Shown piece by piece: positions 48,314 to 57,171 of a stretch of 64,000 nt of DNA. Position 1 is the first letter of the stretch; every line of letters starts with the position of its first letter. Source of the stretch: Thiomicrorhabdus sp. zzn3 (GTDB taxonomy: Bacteria > Pseudomonadota > Gammaproteobacteria > Thiomicrospirales > Thiomicrospiraceae). The translations under genes and the position numbers were made by a program. Under the pieces are notes generated by a model that saw only the letters and a program-made list of their open reading frames with translations, was not told the DNA's origin and ran no database searches. Location of the stretch: NCBI RefSeq assembly GCF_029767755.1, contig NZ_JARUQS010000003.1:44840-108839 (forward strand), in the 5' to 3' direction.

Positions 48314-49852
48314 TTAACCGCGTGTTTTTTTAAGCACACGCACCGGATTCATTCCGGTAGCCATTAACGCCAAGCCATACAGAACCACCGCACCAAATAC
48401 CAACCCGGCCAACCATCCGATACGTTGCCAGACATCAAAAACCAACCACTCACTCAATGCTGGCGATAGCCATAGCAGAAACGCCGCCAAAACCGTATTC
48501 GCCAGCATCACCTGCAAGGCCAGTTTGCCCCAACCCGCCAACGGCGTAAACACCTGCTGCTTGCGCAAATACCAATAAAGCAGTCCGGCGTTGACAAAGG
48601 CGGAGATCGTCGTCGCCGCCGCCAGGCCAACATGAGCAAAGGGTCCGATCAAAATCAGATTCATCACCGTATTCACCACCAGCGCGACCACGGCCACCTT
48701 AACCGGCGTTTTCATGTCCTTACGCGAATAAAACGCCGGTGCCAGAATTTTCACCAGAATAAAGCCCAGCAGACCGAAGGAATAGGCCATCAAGCTGGCG
48801 CCGGACATAGCGACATCGTGATCGGTAAACGCGCCGTAATGAAACAGCGAAACGATCAACGGTTGCGCCAATAACAGCAAGCCCAACGTGGCCGGCAACC
48901 CAATAATCAGAACCAGACGCAACGCGGAATCCAAATCTTGCTGAAACCCGTGCCAGTTTTCATTCGCCGCCTTTTTGGAGAGCCCTGGTAACACCACCGT
49001 TGCCAATGCCACCCCGAACACCCCTAACGGGAACTCCATTAAGCGATCTGAATAGTAGAGCCAGGAAACCGAACCGGTCACCAGAAACGACGCCAACACC
49101 GTGTCAATCAGCAGGTTAATCTGCGCCACCGACACCCCAAACAAGGCCGGTAGCATTAACCGTTTGACTTCTCCCACCCCGGGATCGGACTCACGCGATG
49201 GGTGAGGTAACAGCCCCAATTTGTACAAAAACGGCAGATGAAACAGCAACTGCACGACTCCGGCCACCAGGACCCCCCACGCCAATGCCATCACCGGCAC
49301 TTCCAGCAGGGGCGAGACCCAAACCGCGAAGCTAATGAGTACCAGATTCAAGAACACCGGGGTAAAGGCCGGCACCGCAAAGCGGTTATAGGTATTCATA
49401 ATCGCCGACGACAGCGCCACCAAGGAGATCAGCATCAGATACGGAAAGGTGATGGAGAGCATGTCGGAAGCAAGGGCAAATTTCTCCGGCTCATCCAAAA
49501 AACCGGGGGCAAACACCAGCATCCACAATGAAGAACCAAACACCCCGAACGCCGTCAGCAGAAGTAAAATCCCGCCCAGACGGAAGCTGATTGCATTCAC
49601 CAGATGCTTGACCGCCTGCTGCCCGCGTTTCTCTTTGGCTTCCGCCAGCACGGGTACAAACGCCTGGGAAAAGGCACCTTCGGCAAACAGACGGCGGAAA
49701 AAGTTCGGAATTTTAAACGCGACAAAAAACGCGTCCGCGCCCATGCTTGCCCCAAAGTAGCGGGCAATAATCACATCGCGCACAAAACCTAAAATGCGCG
49801 AAATCATGGTCATGCCGCCCACCGTAGCCGTGGCTTTAATAATGCGTTTCAA
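48314..49852 (-). CDS. murJ: Lipid II flippase MurJ
   Basis: A 512-residue, 14-helix MOP-family flippase that moves lipid II to the periplasm. Signature pieces are MTMISRILGFVRDVIIARYF, FFVAFKIPNFFRRLFAEG, AFSQAFVPVLAE and KILAPAFYSRKD. The start is TTG at 49852: the residues before MTMISR then number 13, near the 12 of E. coli MurJ, while the ATG at the MTM would cut off the first segment. GGAAG and GGAC lie upstream. Order murJ-ribF-ileS-lspA matches E. coli-type neighbours. Confidence 0.95.
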   Translation of the reverse strand: MKRIIKATATVGGMTMISRILGFVRDVIIARYFGASMGADAFFVAFKIPNFFRRLFAEGAFSQAFVPVLAEAKEKRGQQAVKHLVNAISFRLGGILLLLTAFGVFGSSLWMLVFAPGFLDEPEKFALASDMLSITFPYLMLISLVALSSAIMNTYNRFAVPAFTPVFLNLVLISFAVWVSPLLEVPVMALAWGVLVAGVVQLLFHLPFLYKLGLLPHPSRESDPGVGEVKRLMLPALFGVSVAQINLLIDTVLASFLVTGSVSWLYYSDRLMEFPLGVFGVALATVVLPGLSKKAANENWHGFQQDLDSALRLVLIIGLPATLGLLLLAQPLIVSLFHYGAFTDHDVAMSGASLMAYSFGLLGFILVKILAPAFYSRKDMKTPVKVAVVALVVNTVMNLILIGPFAHVGLAAATTISAFVNAGLLYWYLRKQQVFTPLAGWGKLALQVMLANTVLAAFLLWLSPALSEWLVFDVWQRIGWLAGLVFGAVVLYGLALMATGMNPVRVLKKTRG

Positions 49853-49976
49853 GTCCGTTTTCTTCCGTCGTTTACGTCTCTAGGCGTTACCGCCGTTTAA
49901 ATTGCCTCAATTGTACCAAAGCCGACCGGCCGCATGCTTGAATGCAACTTATTTTCATCGACCCATATAAATCAAA

Positions 49977-49984
49977 CAGGCCTG
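49977..49984. repeat. CAGGCCTG palindrome in a divergent region
   Basis: Context CAAACAGGCCTGTTCCGTTT, between the divergent murJ and acetolactate-synthase-like starts. This copy is upstream of both genes rather than downstream, an exception to the usual placement. Confidence 0.85.
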
Positions 49985-50107
49985 TTCCGTTTTATGTGGC
50001 TGATTAAGCAATGATTACGGCAGAGATTTACGCCTTTTCAAGTCCCCTGCAATATGCCAAGATGATTACCATGCACAGCATTCGGCATTCATCACAAAGG
50101 AGCGGCT

Positions 50108-51739
50108 ATGAAAGCAGCGCAACTGTTTGTTCACTGTCTGGAAAATGAAGGCGTCGAGTATATTTTTGGCATTCCGGGAGAAGAAAATCTCGACCTGATG
50201 GACGCCCTGCTGGACAGTAAGATCCAGTTTATCCTTACCCGCCATGAACAGGGCGCCGCCTTTATGGCCGATGTTTATGGACGCTTAACCGGCCGCGCCG
50301 GCGTCTGTCTGTCCACCCTGGGACCGGGGGCCACCAATCTGGTCACCGGCGTCGCCGACGCCAATATGGATCGCGCTCCGGTCGTGGCGATTGCCGGCCA
50401 AGCAGAGACTAACCGCCTGCATAAAGAGAGCCATCAGGTACTGGATCTGGTCAACCTGTTTGAACCGATCACCAAATACAGCACGCAAATTCTGACGCCC
50501 GACATCATTCCGGAAGTGATTCGCAAGGCATTCAAAGTGGCACAAAGCGAAAAACCCGGTTGCTGTTTTATCGATTTTCCGGAAAACCTCGCGGCCATGG
50601 AAGTAGACAAACGTCCGCTTAAACAACAAAGTCCGCTGCCGCCGCAGCCCAATGCGTTTAAAGTTCAGCAGGCAGCGGACATCATCAGCGAAGCCGAATA
50701 CCCGATTATTATCGCCGGCAACGGCGTGGTGCGCTCCCAGGCTAGCGAAGCGCTGGAAGAATTTGCCTCCAAACTCAATATTCCGGTAGCCACCACTTTT
50801 ATGGCCAAAGGCGTGCTTTCCTGCGCGCACGAACTGTCACTCGGCACCGTCGGCTTGCAAGCGCACGACTATATTTCCTGCGGCATCGACCGTGCCGACG
50901 TGGTGATCTGTGTCGGCTACGACATTGTGGAATACCATCCGCATCTGTGGAATCACAACCCCGACTGCAAACTCATTCACATTGACAGTCAAGCGGCTGA
51001 AGTGGACGAACACTACATTGTTGAAGCCGGACTGATCGCGGATATCGGTGAATCTCTCAACCAGATTGCGGCGATCAGCAAACGCCACCAGAGCGCCAAT
51101 TATCAATCCTTAAAGTCCCACATCGACGCCCATCTCTCGGCGCACCAGGACGACAGCAGTTTTCCGTTAAAACCGCAGAAAATCCTGCACGACCTGCGCA
51201 CGGCGCTTCAGCCGGAAGACATTGTAATCTCCGATGTCGGCGCGCATAAAATGTGGGTGGCTCGCCTCTATCAAACACTGGCGCCCAATACCTGTATTAT
51301 TTCCAACGGCTTCGCCTCGATGGGAATTGCCCTGCCCGGGGCGATTGCTGCCAAGCTTGCCAAGCCCGCTCAAACCGCCGTGGCAGTCAGCGGTGACGCC
51401 GGATTTTTAATGAACCTGCAGGAGCTGGAAACGGCAGTACGCCTGAACATTCCATTGATTATTCTGATCTGGAACGACTCTGAATACGGCCTGATCAAAT
51501 GGAAACAGATGAATCAGTTTGGACGTGAAAGCCACATTCGCTTCACCAACCCGGACTTCATCAAACTCGCCGATGCGTTCGGAGCCAAAGGCTACCGTAT
51601 TGAATCGGCCGATGCGCTGCTGCCGACATTGCAACAGGCGATAAAAGATAATTGTGTCGTATTAATCGATTGCCCGGTGGACTACTCGGAGAACCTCAAA
51701 CTCACCGAAGAGCTCGGACAGCTGGTGTGCCCGACTTAA
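50108..51739 (+). CDS. Acetolactate synthase-like TPP enzyme (large subunit type)
   Basis: A 543-residue TPP-dependent enzyme. The N-terminal TPP-pyrimidine domain has GIPGEENLDLMDAL and the activating Glu in TRHEQGAAFMADVYGR. The PP domain has GDAGFLMNLQELETA and WNDSEYGLIKWKQ. It resembles stand-alone or catabolic acetolactate synthases (AlsS-like) rather than the ilvI/ilvB-ilvH pairs, because no regulatory subunit gene follows. AAAGGAGCGGCT precedes the ATG. Which ketoacid it condenses is not decided by the sequence. Confidence 0.82.
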   Translation: MKAAQLFVHCLENEGVEYIFGIPGEENLDLMDALLDSKIQFILTRHEQGAAFMADVYGRLTGRAGVCLSTLGPGATNLVTGVADANMDRAPVVAIAGQAETNRLHKESHQVLDLVNLFEPITKYSTQILTPDIIPEVIRKAFKVAQSEKPGCCFIDFPENLAAMEVDKRPLKQQSPLPPQPNAFKVQQAADIISEAEYPIIIAGNGVVRSQASEALEEFASKLNIPVATTFMAKGVLSCAHELSLGTVGLQAHDYISCGIDRADVVICVGYDIVEYHPHLWNHNPDCKLIHIDSQAAEVDEHYIVEAGLIADIGESLNQIAAISKRHQSANYQSLKSHIDAHLSAHQDDSSFPLKPQKILHDLRTALQPEDIVISDVGAHKMWVARLYQTLAPNTCIISNGFASMGIALPGAIAAKLAKPAQTAVAVSGDAGFLMNLQELETAVRLNIPLIILIWNDSEYGLIKWKQMNQFGRESHIRFTNPDFIKLADAFGAKGYRIESADALLPTLQQAIKDNCVVLIDCPVDYSENLKLTEELGQLVCPT

Positions 51740-51766
51740 AAGAGCGGATGACCGTCTGAAACGCAA

Positions 51767-51774
51767 CAGGCCTG
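51767..51774. repeat. CAGGCCTG palindrome between convergent genes
   Basis: Context GCAACAGGCCTGCTTAAAACG, 28 bases past the acetolactate-synthase-like stop and 2 bases past the DUF3817 stop on the other strand. Confidence 0.85.
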
Positions 51775-51775
51775 C

Positions 51776-52057
51776 TTAAAACGTTGCGTCTTTAAGCACT
51801 TTTGCTTTATAGATAAAGGTGCCAAACGGAATCAGTGAGGCTAAAAAGCCAATAAAGCCTTTCATTTCGGAAACATGGCCTTTGAAGACATGGTAAAACA
51901 GTACAGCATTAAAGGCCAAAAACAATCCCCCATGCGCACGCCCCACCCAGCTTACCGCTTCGGGCATACCGTATTGGTACTTCAACGGCATTGCTACACA
52001 CAACAGCAATAATAACGAACTGCCTTCCAACAGCGCCATAAAACGTAAAAATGCCAT
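51776..52057 (-). CDS. DUF3817-family membrane protein
   Basis: A 93-residue inner-membrane protein with three hydrophobic segments (about 5-27, 40-62, 68-88) and the conserved ALLEGSSLLLLL, WVGRAHGGLF and ASLIPFGTF motifs of DUF3817. Function unknown. Start at ATG 52057 with AAGGA; an in-frame ATG at 52087 would add ten polar residues outside the family. It is convergent with the acetolactate-synthase-like gene. Confidence 0.85.
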   Translation of the reverse strand: MAFLRFMALLEGSSLLLLLCVAMPLKYQYGMPEAVSWVGRAHGGLFLAFNAVLFYHVFKGHVSEMKGFIGFLASLIPFGTFIYKAKVLKDATF

Positions 52058-52117
52058 TCCATTTCCTTTTTTATGAGTCCTTTGCATGCGTGGGACTCTT
52101 TATTAAACGCCAGATAC

Positions 52118-52147
52118 AAAAAAACCGGAATTCAATCCGGTTTTTTT
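52118..52147 (-). terminator. Bidirectional-type terminator after rpsT
   Basis: AAAAAAACCGG / CCGGTTTTTTT around an 8-base loop, 128 bases past the rpsT stop. A/T runs on both sides. Confidence 0.85.
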
Positions 52148-52274
52148 CTGAATTTTATTCGCTATTTCGTCTCTAAACCTGTTCGATTCGCGGCGGAAAA
52201 TGTGAGTTTACAATTTGTAAACGTCCATTTTCCAACAAAGAAGCATACGGTTTAGGAACGAAATCGCAATAAAA

Positions 52275-52538
52275 TTAAGCCATCGCTTTGATGCGAGCGT
52301 TGATACGGCTCTTAGTACGCGCAGCTTTGTTTTTAGTAATGATGCCCTTGCGTGCCATACCGTCCAACTTAGATTGCGCTGCACGGAACAACTCGTTTGC
52401 TTTCGCTTGATCGCCACCATCGATTTCAGCCAATACTTTCTTGATTGAGGTACGCATTGCTGAACGCAGTGCGGCGTTATGCTGGCGGTGTTTCTCGGCT
52501 TGGCGTGCGCGCTTTGCAGCTTGTGCTGAATTTGCCAT
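52275..52538 (-). CDS. rpsT: 30S ribosomal protein S20
   Basis: An 87-residue basic helical protein of the small subunit. It begins MANSAQAAKRARQAEKHR and has TSIKKVLAEI and IITKNKAARTKSRINARIKA, typical of S20 (E. coli 87 residues). GGAGAAT precedes the ATG. It is a single gene with a long 3' tail to its terminator. Confidence 0.97.
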   Translation of the reverse strand: MANSAQAAKRARQAEKHRQHNAALRSAMRTSIKKVLAEIDGGDQAKANELFRAAQSKLDGMARKGIITKNKAARTKSRINARIKAMA

Positions 52539-52735
52539 GGTATATTCTCCAATTGTTTTTACGTGTTAACGATCCGTAGACCTATGGAATTCCAAATCAT
52601 TAACAATTAACACAACATTGCCCTATGCGTACACAGTGACAATGACGATTTACCCTGTTCTCTACGGGAAGGCGGAATTATCCACAATTTCAAGCCCTTG
52701 GTCAAGAATAGTTTTACCCGTCACATTATTCCAAT

Positions 52736-52870
52736 CAAAACGTTCGCAGAGTTTGGAACGTCAATTTTCAGCAAGCCTGATCACAAATTGAAAAGTAAGG
52801 CTTGTTATTCAAAATCAAGGCAAGTTTCGGGGACGAGACTTGTCAGCATATTCATAAATCGAACGTTTTG
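52736..52870. repeat. 135-base segment bounded by 11-base inverted repeats
   Basis: CAAAACGTTCG at the left end and CGAACGTTTTG at the right end are exact inverted copies. Inside are smaller hairpins (CAAGTTTC / GAGACTTG; AAGCCT / AAGGCTT). It has the size and ends of a MITE-like element, but no target-site duplication was evident and only one copy is present here. Confidence 0.4.
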
Positions 52871-52941
52871 CTTGAGTTCAAGGCACTTTGGTGCGACGTG
52901 TACACTCGAGTACACGAGCCAAAACTTAACGCAGAGATTGG
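52868..52941. repeat. Stem-loop repeat (copy B of the 21293 family)
   Basis: The tip is CGTGTAC-ACTCGA-GTACACG with outer TTTGG / CCAAA. Words TTGCT, TCAAGGC, GTAC-GTAC, GAGC, TTAAC and GAGATTG appear in the same order as in the reverse complement of 21293-21408. It lies just past rlmH on the minus strand and could act in termination. Confidence 0.65.
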
Positions 52942-52955
52942 ATAAAAAACCGCTT

Positions 52956-53426
52956 TTATTCGCGATGGTAGGGGTGGTTGTTGATCACCGACCACGCCCG
53001 ATAAACCTGCTCGGCGACCAAGATACGCACCATGGGATGTGGCAGGGTGAGTTTAGAAAGGCCCCACTTCCATTGCGCCTGCTGTAAAATCGACGCATCC
53101 AATCCATCCGGGCCGCCGACAATCAAGGCAATGTCCTGACCACTGCCGAGCCACTCTTCCATTTTATCGGCCAACTGAACCGTCGTGACCTGCTGACCAT
53201 GCTGATCCAGCACAACCAGGCGCGCACCTTTAGGTACGGCCGCCAGAATCCGCTTGGCTTCTTCGGCTTTGTTCTGTTCAACCGAACTGGTTTTGCCACG
53301 TTGCGCCATCGGCAGTTCGATCAAGTTCAAACTGCACGCTTTAGGCAGGCGCTTGGCGTATTCGGCATAGCCTTCCTGCACCCACTTGGGCATCTTCTGA
53401 CCGACGGTAATAAAGTGAATAATCAA
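52956..53426 (-). CDS. rlmH: 23S rRNA pseudouridine-1915 N3-methyltransferase
   Basis: A 156-residue SPOUT-family enzyme acting on the assembled 70S ribosome. Conserved pieces are VGQKMPKWVQEGYAEY, VVLDQHGQQ, LIVGGPDGLD and the C-terminal YRAWSVINNHPYHRE, the last near-identical to E. coli. The start appears to be TTG at 53426, with GGAAG 8 bases upstream: the length then matches E. coli RlmH (155). No ATG is available nearby. It follows rsfS across a repeat-filled gap. Confidence 0.95.
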   Translation of the reverse strand: MIIHFITVGQKMPKWVQEGYAEYAKRLPKACSLNLIELPMAQRGKTSSVEQNKAEEAKRILAAVPKGARLVVLDQHGQQVTTVQLADKMEEWLGSGQDIALIVGGPDGLDASILQQAQWKWGLSKLTLPHPMVRILVAEQVYRAWSVINNHPYHRE

Positions 53427-53551
53427 AACAGGCTTCCAAATTCTAATACTGAGCTTAAGCCGTCAATACAAAATGATTAACGGACTGACACACTTATTTT
53501 AAAGGTCGCTCTTAATATTCTTTTTCATATTCAAAAACACATGTAGCGCCC

Positions 53552-53743
53552 TTGTTACTTTTTTGGTGGCCCAAAAAAGTAACCAAAAAAAGCCACCCTG
53601 CTAAAAGGTTCTATGACGCTAGGCTTGTGCGCTCAAGGTTGCGAACTTGCACGCAAACGTGCTTCGAACAACGCAGCCTTTTAAACGCGCCCTTCGCCAA
53701 CCGCCAGAACGAACCTTTTAGAAGGGGATTATTACGAAATACC
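53552..53743. repeat. Dispersed repeat, long copy (TTACTTTTTT hairpin element)
   Basis: Shares both ends with 35814-35899: the TTACTTTTTT/AAAAAAGTAA hairpin, CCACCCTGCTAAA, and TTTTAGA-GGGG-TTATT-CGAAAT. In between it carries about 105 extra bases with their own hairpins (AAAAGGTTC / GAACCTTTT and GCACG-CAAA-CGTGC). The remaining 120 bases toward rlmH show nothing notable. Confidence 0.8.
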
Positions 53744-53753
53744 GAAAGCAGTC

Positions 53754-54098
53754 TTACTCTTCCGAATTAGCCGTGGATTTAATATCCCACAGTTTTTCCA
53801 GCGCATAATGCGCGCGTGCCGCTTCGGTCATGACGTGAACAATCGCATCGCCCAAATCAACCAACACCCAATCCGGCTGTGGCCCGGCTTCGACCCCTAG
53901 CGGAGGAAACCCGGCGTCTTTAAACGCCTGAGCAACCGCGTTTCCGGTTGAGCGCACATGCGTGGTTGAAGTACCCGTCGCCACCACCATCAAATCGGCA
54001 AAGCTGCTCACGCCGGCCACATCAATGACCTGAATGTCACGCGCCTTGCTGTCTTCCAGAGTTTCGACAATTAAATTTTGTTTCTCTTCCAGTTCCAT
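53754..54098 (-). CDS. rsfS: Ribosomal silencing factor RsfS
   Basis: A 114-residue Iojap-family protein that binds L14 and blocks subunit joining in starvation. Signature: VIDVAGVSSFADLMVVATGTSTTHVRS (central) and WVLVDLGDAIVHVM near the C-terminus. It follows nadD by 88 bases, as in E. coli (ybeB). Confidence 0.96.
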   Translation of the reverse strand: MELEEKQNLIVETLEDSKARDIQVIDVAGVSSFADLMVVATGTSTTHVRSTGNAVAQAFKDAGFPPLGVEAGPQPDWVLVDLGDAIVHVMTEAARAHYALEKLWDIKSTANSEE

Positions 54099-54186
54099 AA
54101 AGTCGTTTTCTTTCCTTGTTATGAGTTAATCCAGGCGACAGGTTTTCCGTTTTGAGGAGGCCTGGACTTTTGTTAACGGATATTTT

Positions 54187-54819
54187 TCACTCATCTCGAT
54201 AAAGATGATGCTTCTCGATATAACGTATTACTTTCGCCGGCATCAAATAATCCACCGGCCACCCTTGCTGCAGATAACTGCGAACCGCCGTCGAACTCAA
54301 ATCCAGTTGCGTCACCGGCACATCCACAATCTGCCCGCTTGGCTGAGTAAACCGTTTAACATGGTGCGCACTCAAAATCTGCCCCGCTTCACAATACAAC
54401 GGTACCGCCTCTCCCGGACGATGCGTCACCGCAATATTGGCCAGTTCTAAAATGCGTTGCCACTGATGCCAGGTATGAAACTTGGCAAAGGCATCACTGC
54501 CCATAATCAGTACCAGCCCTTTATCCGGAAATCGCTGTTTGAGTTCGGCAAGGGTCTCCACCATATAGGAGGGACCGCCACGGTCGATTTCAATCGTATC
54601 CAGACAAAAGCGCGGTTGCGGCGCAATCGCCAGCTCAATCATCTCGCAGCGCTGCTGTGCCGATACCGTCGGCTGACCGCGATGCACCGGCTGATAGCAA
54701 GGGACAAAACGCACCTGCTCCAGGTTCAAACGCTCCATCACTTCCAACGCCGGGCGCAGATGGCCGAAATGAATCGGATCAAAGGTGCCGCCGTTAATGC
54801 CGATGAGTTGCAGAGCCAT
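54187..54819 (-). CDS. nadD: Nicotinate-nucleotide adenylyltransferase
   Basis: A 210-residue nucleotidyl transferase that makes deamido-NAD from nicotinate mononucleotide. The (T/H)xGH motif is in GGTFDPIHFGHLRPA (residues 10-24). Other landmarks are LIMGSDAFAKFHTWHQW and the C-terminal STAVRSYLQQG. It is 18 bases downstream of proA. Confidence 0.95.
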   Translation of the reverse strand: MALQLIGINGGTFDPIHFGHLRPALEVMERLNLEQVRFVPCYQPVHRGQPTVSAQQRCEMIELAIAPQPRFCLDTIEIDRGGPSYMVETLAELKQRFPDKGLVLIMGSDAFAKFHTWHQWQRILELANIAVTHRPGEAVPLYCEAGQILSAHHVKRFTQPSGQIVDVPVTQLDLSSTAVRSYLQQGWPVDYLMPAKVIRYIEKHHLYRDE

Positions 54820-54837
54820 GCGCCGTGATATTTCCCG

Positions 54838-56097
54838 TTACTCGCGGATGGTGCCGTCGCCCAACACAATGTATTTCTGCGAGGTCAGTCCTTCCAGGCC
54901 GACCGGACCGCGGGCATGGAACTTGTCGGTACTGATACCGATTTCCGCACCCAGGCCGTATTCAAAGCCGTCCGCAAACCGCGTAGAGGCGTTCACCATC
55001 ACCGAACTGGAATCCACCTCGGCCAAAAAACGACGTGAAGTGGTAAAGTTTTCGGTAATGATCGCTTCGGTATGCCCCGAACTGTATTGCGCAATATGGT
55101 CCATCGCTGCATCCACATCTTTCACCACACGGATCGACAGTACCGGTGCCAGATACTCGGTTCCCCAATCCTCTTCACTCGCCGCTTGCGCGTCGATAAT
55201 CGCACAGGTTTTTTCACAGCCGCGTAGTTCAACCCCCTTTTCGCCATACTGGCGCGCCAGTTCCGGCAAGACCTTTTCCGCCTGCGATTCCGCCACCAGC
55301 AGAGTTTCCATGGCATTACACACCCCATAGCGATGGGTTTTGGCGTTGACCGCCACGCGGATCGCCTTGTCGTAATCGGCGTCGTCATCGATATAGACGT
55401 GGCAAATGCCGTCCAAGTGCTTGATCACCGGCACGCGTGCGTCAGCGCTGATGCGCTCAATCAAGCCTTTTCCACCGCGCGGAATGATCACATCCACATA
55501 GTCCGGCATGGCGATCATCTCTCCGACGGCGGCACGGTCGGTGGTCGCCACCACCTGAACCGCCGCTTCCGGCAGGCCTGCCGATTTCAATCCCTGTTGA
55601 ATACATTCTGCCAACGCGCGGTTGGAGTGCGCCGCTTCCGAACCGCCGCGCAGAATGGCCGCATTGCCGGATTTCAAACACAACGCCGCGGCATCCACCG
55701 TCACATTCGGGCGCGATTCGTAAATGATTCCCACTACGCCAAGCGGCACACGCATCTTGCCGACCTGAATACCGGACGGACGATAGCTCATATCGCTGAT
55801 CTCGCCCACCGGGTCTTGTAAAGCCGCAATTTGACGCAGTCCTTCGGCCATGCCTGCCAGCACTTTGTCGGACAGGGTCAGGCGGTCCAACATGGCGGCA
55901 TCTAAACCGTTATTTTTACCGTTTTCCAAATCTTTGGCGTTTTCCGCTTGCAACTGTTCCGCCGACGCTTCGATCGCTTCGGCCATCGCCAACAGAGCAC
56001 GGTTTTTCTGTGCCGTATTCGCGCGCACCAACTCTCTGGCGGCGGCGCGTGCCTGTTGACCTAACGTCTGCATATAACTTTTTACATCGGTGTTCAT
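54838..56097 (-). CDS. proA: Gamma-glutamyl phosphate reductase
   Basis: A 419-residue NADPH-dependent enzyme, second step of proline synthesis. Catalytic Cys in [12 protein letters not shown]; also [33 protein letters not shown], and [16 protein letters not shown] near the end. It lies between holA and nadD, a place where E. coli has no proA. Similar length to E. coli ProA (417). Confidence 0.97.
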   Translation of the reverse strand: MNTDVKSYMQTLGQQARAAARELVRANTAQKNRALLAMAEAIEASAEQLQAENAKDLENGKNNGLDAAMLDRLTLSDKVLAGMAEGLRQIAALQDPVGEISDMSYRPSGIQVGKMRVPLGVVGIIYESRPNVTVDAAALCLKSGNAAILRGGSEAAHSNRALAECIQQGLKSAGLPEAAVQVVATTDRAAVGEMIAMPDYVDVIIPRGGKGLIERISADARVPVIKHLDGICHVYIDDDADYDKAIRVAVNAKTHRYGVCNAMETLLVAESQAEKVLPELARQYGEKGVELRGCEKTCAIIDAQAASEEDWGTEYLAPVLSIRVVKDVDAAMDHIAQYSSGHTEAIITENFTTSRRFLAEVDSSSVMVNASTRFADGFEYGLGAEIGISTDKFHARGPVGLEGLTSQKYIVLGDGTIRE

Positions 56098-56139
56098 GCG
56101 TGTGTTCCCAATCTTTTCAATGTGTTATTTAATCTCATG

Positions 56140-57171
56140 TTAAGCGGCAACCTTGCCAACCAGTGCCGACAAGCCCAACCAAATTTCTTCGTCACTCAGT
56201 TTCGGCTGAATCCCTTTGATCAGGCGGTCGATCTGCAGCGCCTCTTTTAACAGTTCCTGCCAGGCCTGTGGATTATGGCGCTGCAAAGCGGCGCGCACTT
56301 CGTTCTGGCGCGACGACCAGATACGCAACTGCTTGAACGCCTGTGCCTGCGGCATGGATTGCGTCATCTGCGCCAACTCGGCCAAGGTGCGAATCTCTTT
56401 GGCGAGCAACCATAAGATCACCGGTGCCTCCAACCCTTCCTGACGCAAACGGTTCAGCATCTGCTGCGCCTGTTTACGATTGCCGAGCAACATCTCCGTC
56501 GCCAATGCAAACAGCTGATAGTGCGCCTGATCCACCACACTTTCGGCGATGATCTGCGCACTGATCACAGAGCCTTGCGGATAAAGCAGGCTCAGCTTAA
56601 TCAACTCCTGATCGGCGGCGAGCAGATTACCCTCGACCCGTTCCGCCAGCAGTGCCGCGGCTTCGTTATCCAACTGAATGCCGTATTCACCGGCTTTCTG
56701 CTGGCACCAACCCGGCAGAGCCTGCGTCGGAACCGGTTTGCCCTGCACCACCAGGCCGGCTGACTCTATGGAGGCAACCCATTTAGATTTCACCTGACGA
56801 CTGTCGAGCTTTTCACACTCAATCATCACAATCACTTCCGGCGGCAAGGCCGCAGCCGCTTGATTGCACCAGGCCTGAATGAATTTGGTGCCTTCCGTTC
56901 CGGGGGATCCTTTGGGCATGGACACCATCACCACCCGCTGCTCGGAAAACAGCGAACCTGCCTGAGTTTCCATCTGCAAGCTTTGCCAGTCAAAGCCGCT
57001 GTCAATTTCGTAGCGGTCGCCGAACAGATACCCTTGCGCCTGCAGATGGCGACGCAGGCCGTCGGTGCAATCTCGTAAAAACAGCGGTTCTTCACCGTAA
57101 AACAGGTAGATCGGCTTAAGTTCCACCGAATTCTGTTTTAACTGGTTCAAAAACGCGCTGGCTAAAATCAC
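56140..57171 (-). CDS. holA: DNA polymerase III delta subunit
   Basis: A 343-residue clamp-loader subunit that opens the beta clamp. It begins ILASAFLNQL and has YLFYGEEPLFLRDCTDGLRR near 24-43, then the AAA-like and collar domains with QALPGWCQQKA and LLWLLAKEIR-like (VILWLLAKEIRTLA). The start is GTG at 57171, overlapping the lptE stop by 4 bases (GTGA), a sign of coupled translation. Confidence 0.93.
   Translation of the reverse strand: MILASAFLNQLKQNSVELKPIYLFYGEEPLFLRDCTDGLRRHLQAQGYLFGDRYEIDSGFDWQSLQMETQAGSLFSEQRVVMVSMPKGSPGTEGTKFIQAWCNQAAAALPPEVIVMIECEKLDSRQVKSKWVASIESAGLVVQGKPVPTQALPGWCQQKAGEYGIQLDNEAAALLAERVEGNLLAADQELIKLSLLYPQGSVISAQIIAESVVDQAHYQLFALATEMLLGNRKQAQQMLNRLRQEGLEAPVILWLLAKEIRTLAELAQMTQSMPQAQAFKQLRIWSSRQNEVRAALQRHNPQAWQELLKEALQIDRLIKGIQPKLSDEEIWLGLSALVGKVAA

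Larger units (their letters stand above)
52539..52955. other. Intergenic region, rpsT upstream, with two structured elements
   Basis: 417 bases between rlmH and rpsT, both on the minus strand. The first 190 bases should hold the rpsT promoter; no clear -10/-35 pair stood out. The remainder is the inverted-repeat-bounded segment 52736-52870 and the stem-loop repeat at 52868-52941. No credible open reading frame. Confidence 0.6.

Noticed and set aside
52208-52552. 114-codon frame overlapping rpsT on the same strand
   Set aside because: A shifted frame of a certain ribosomal protein gene with no independent start.
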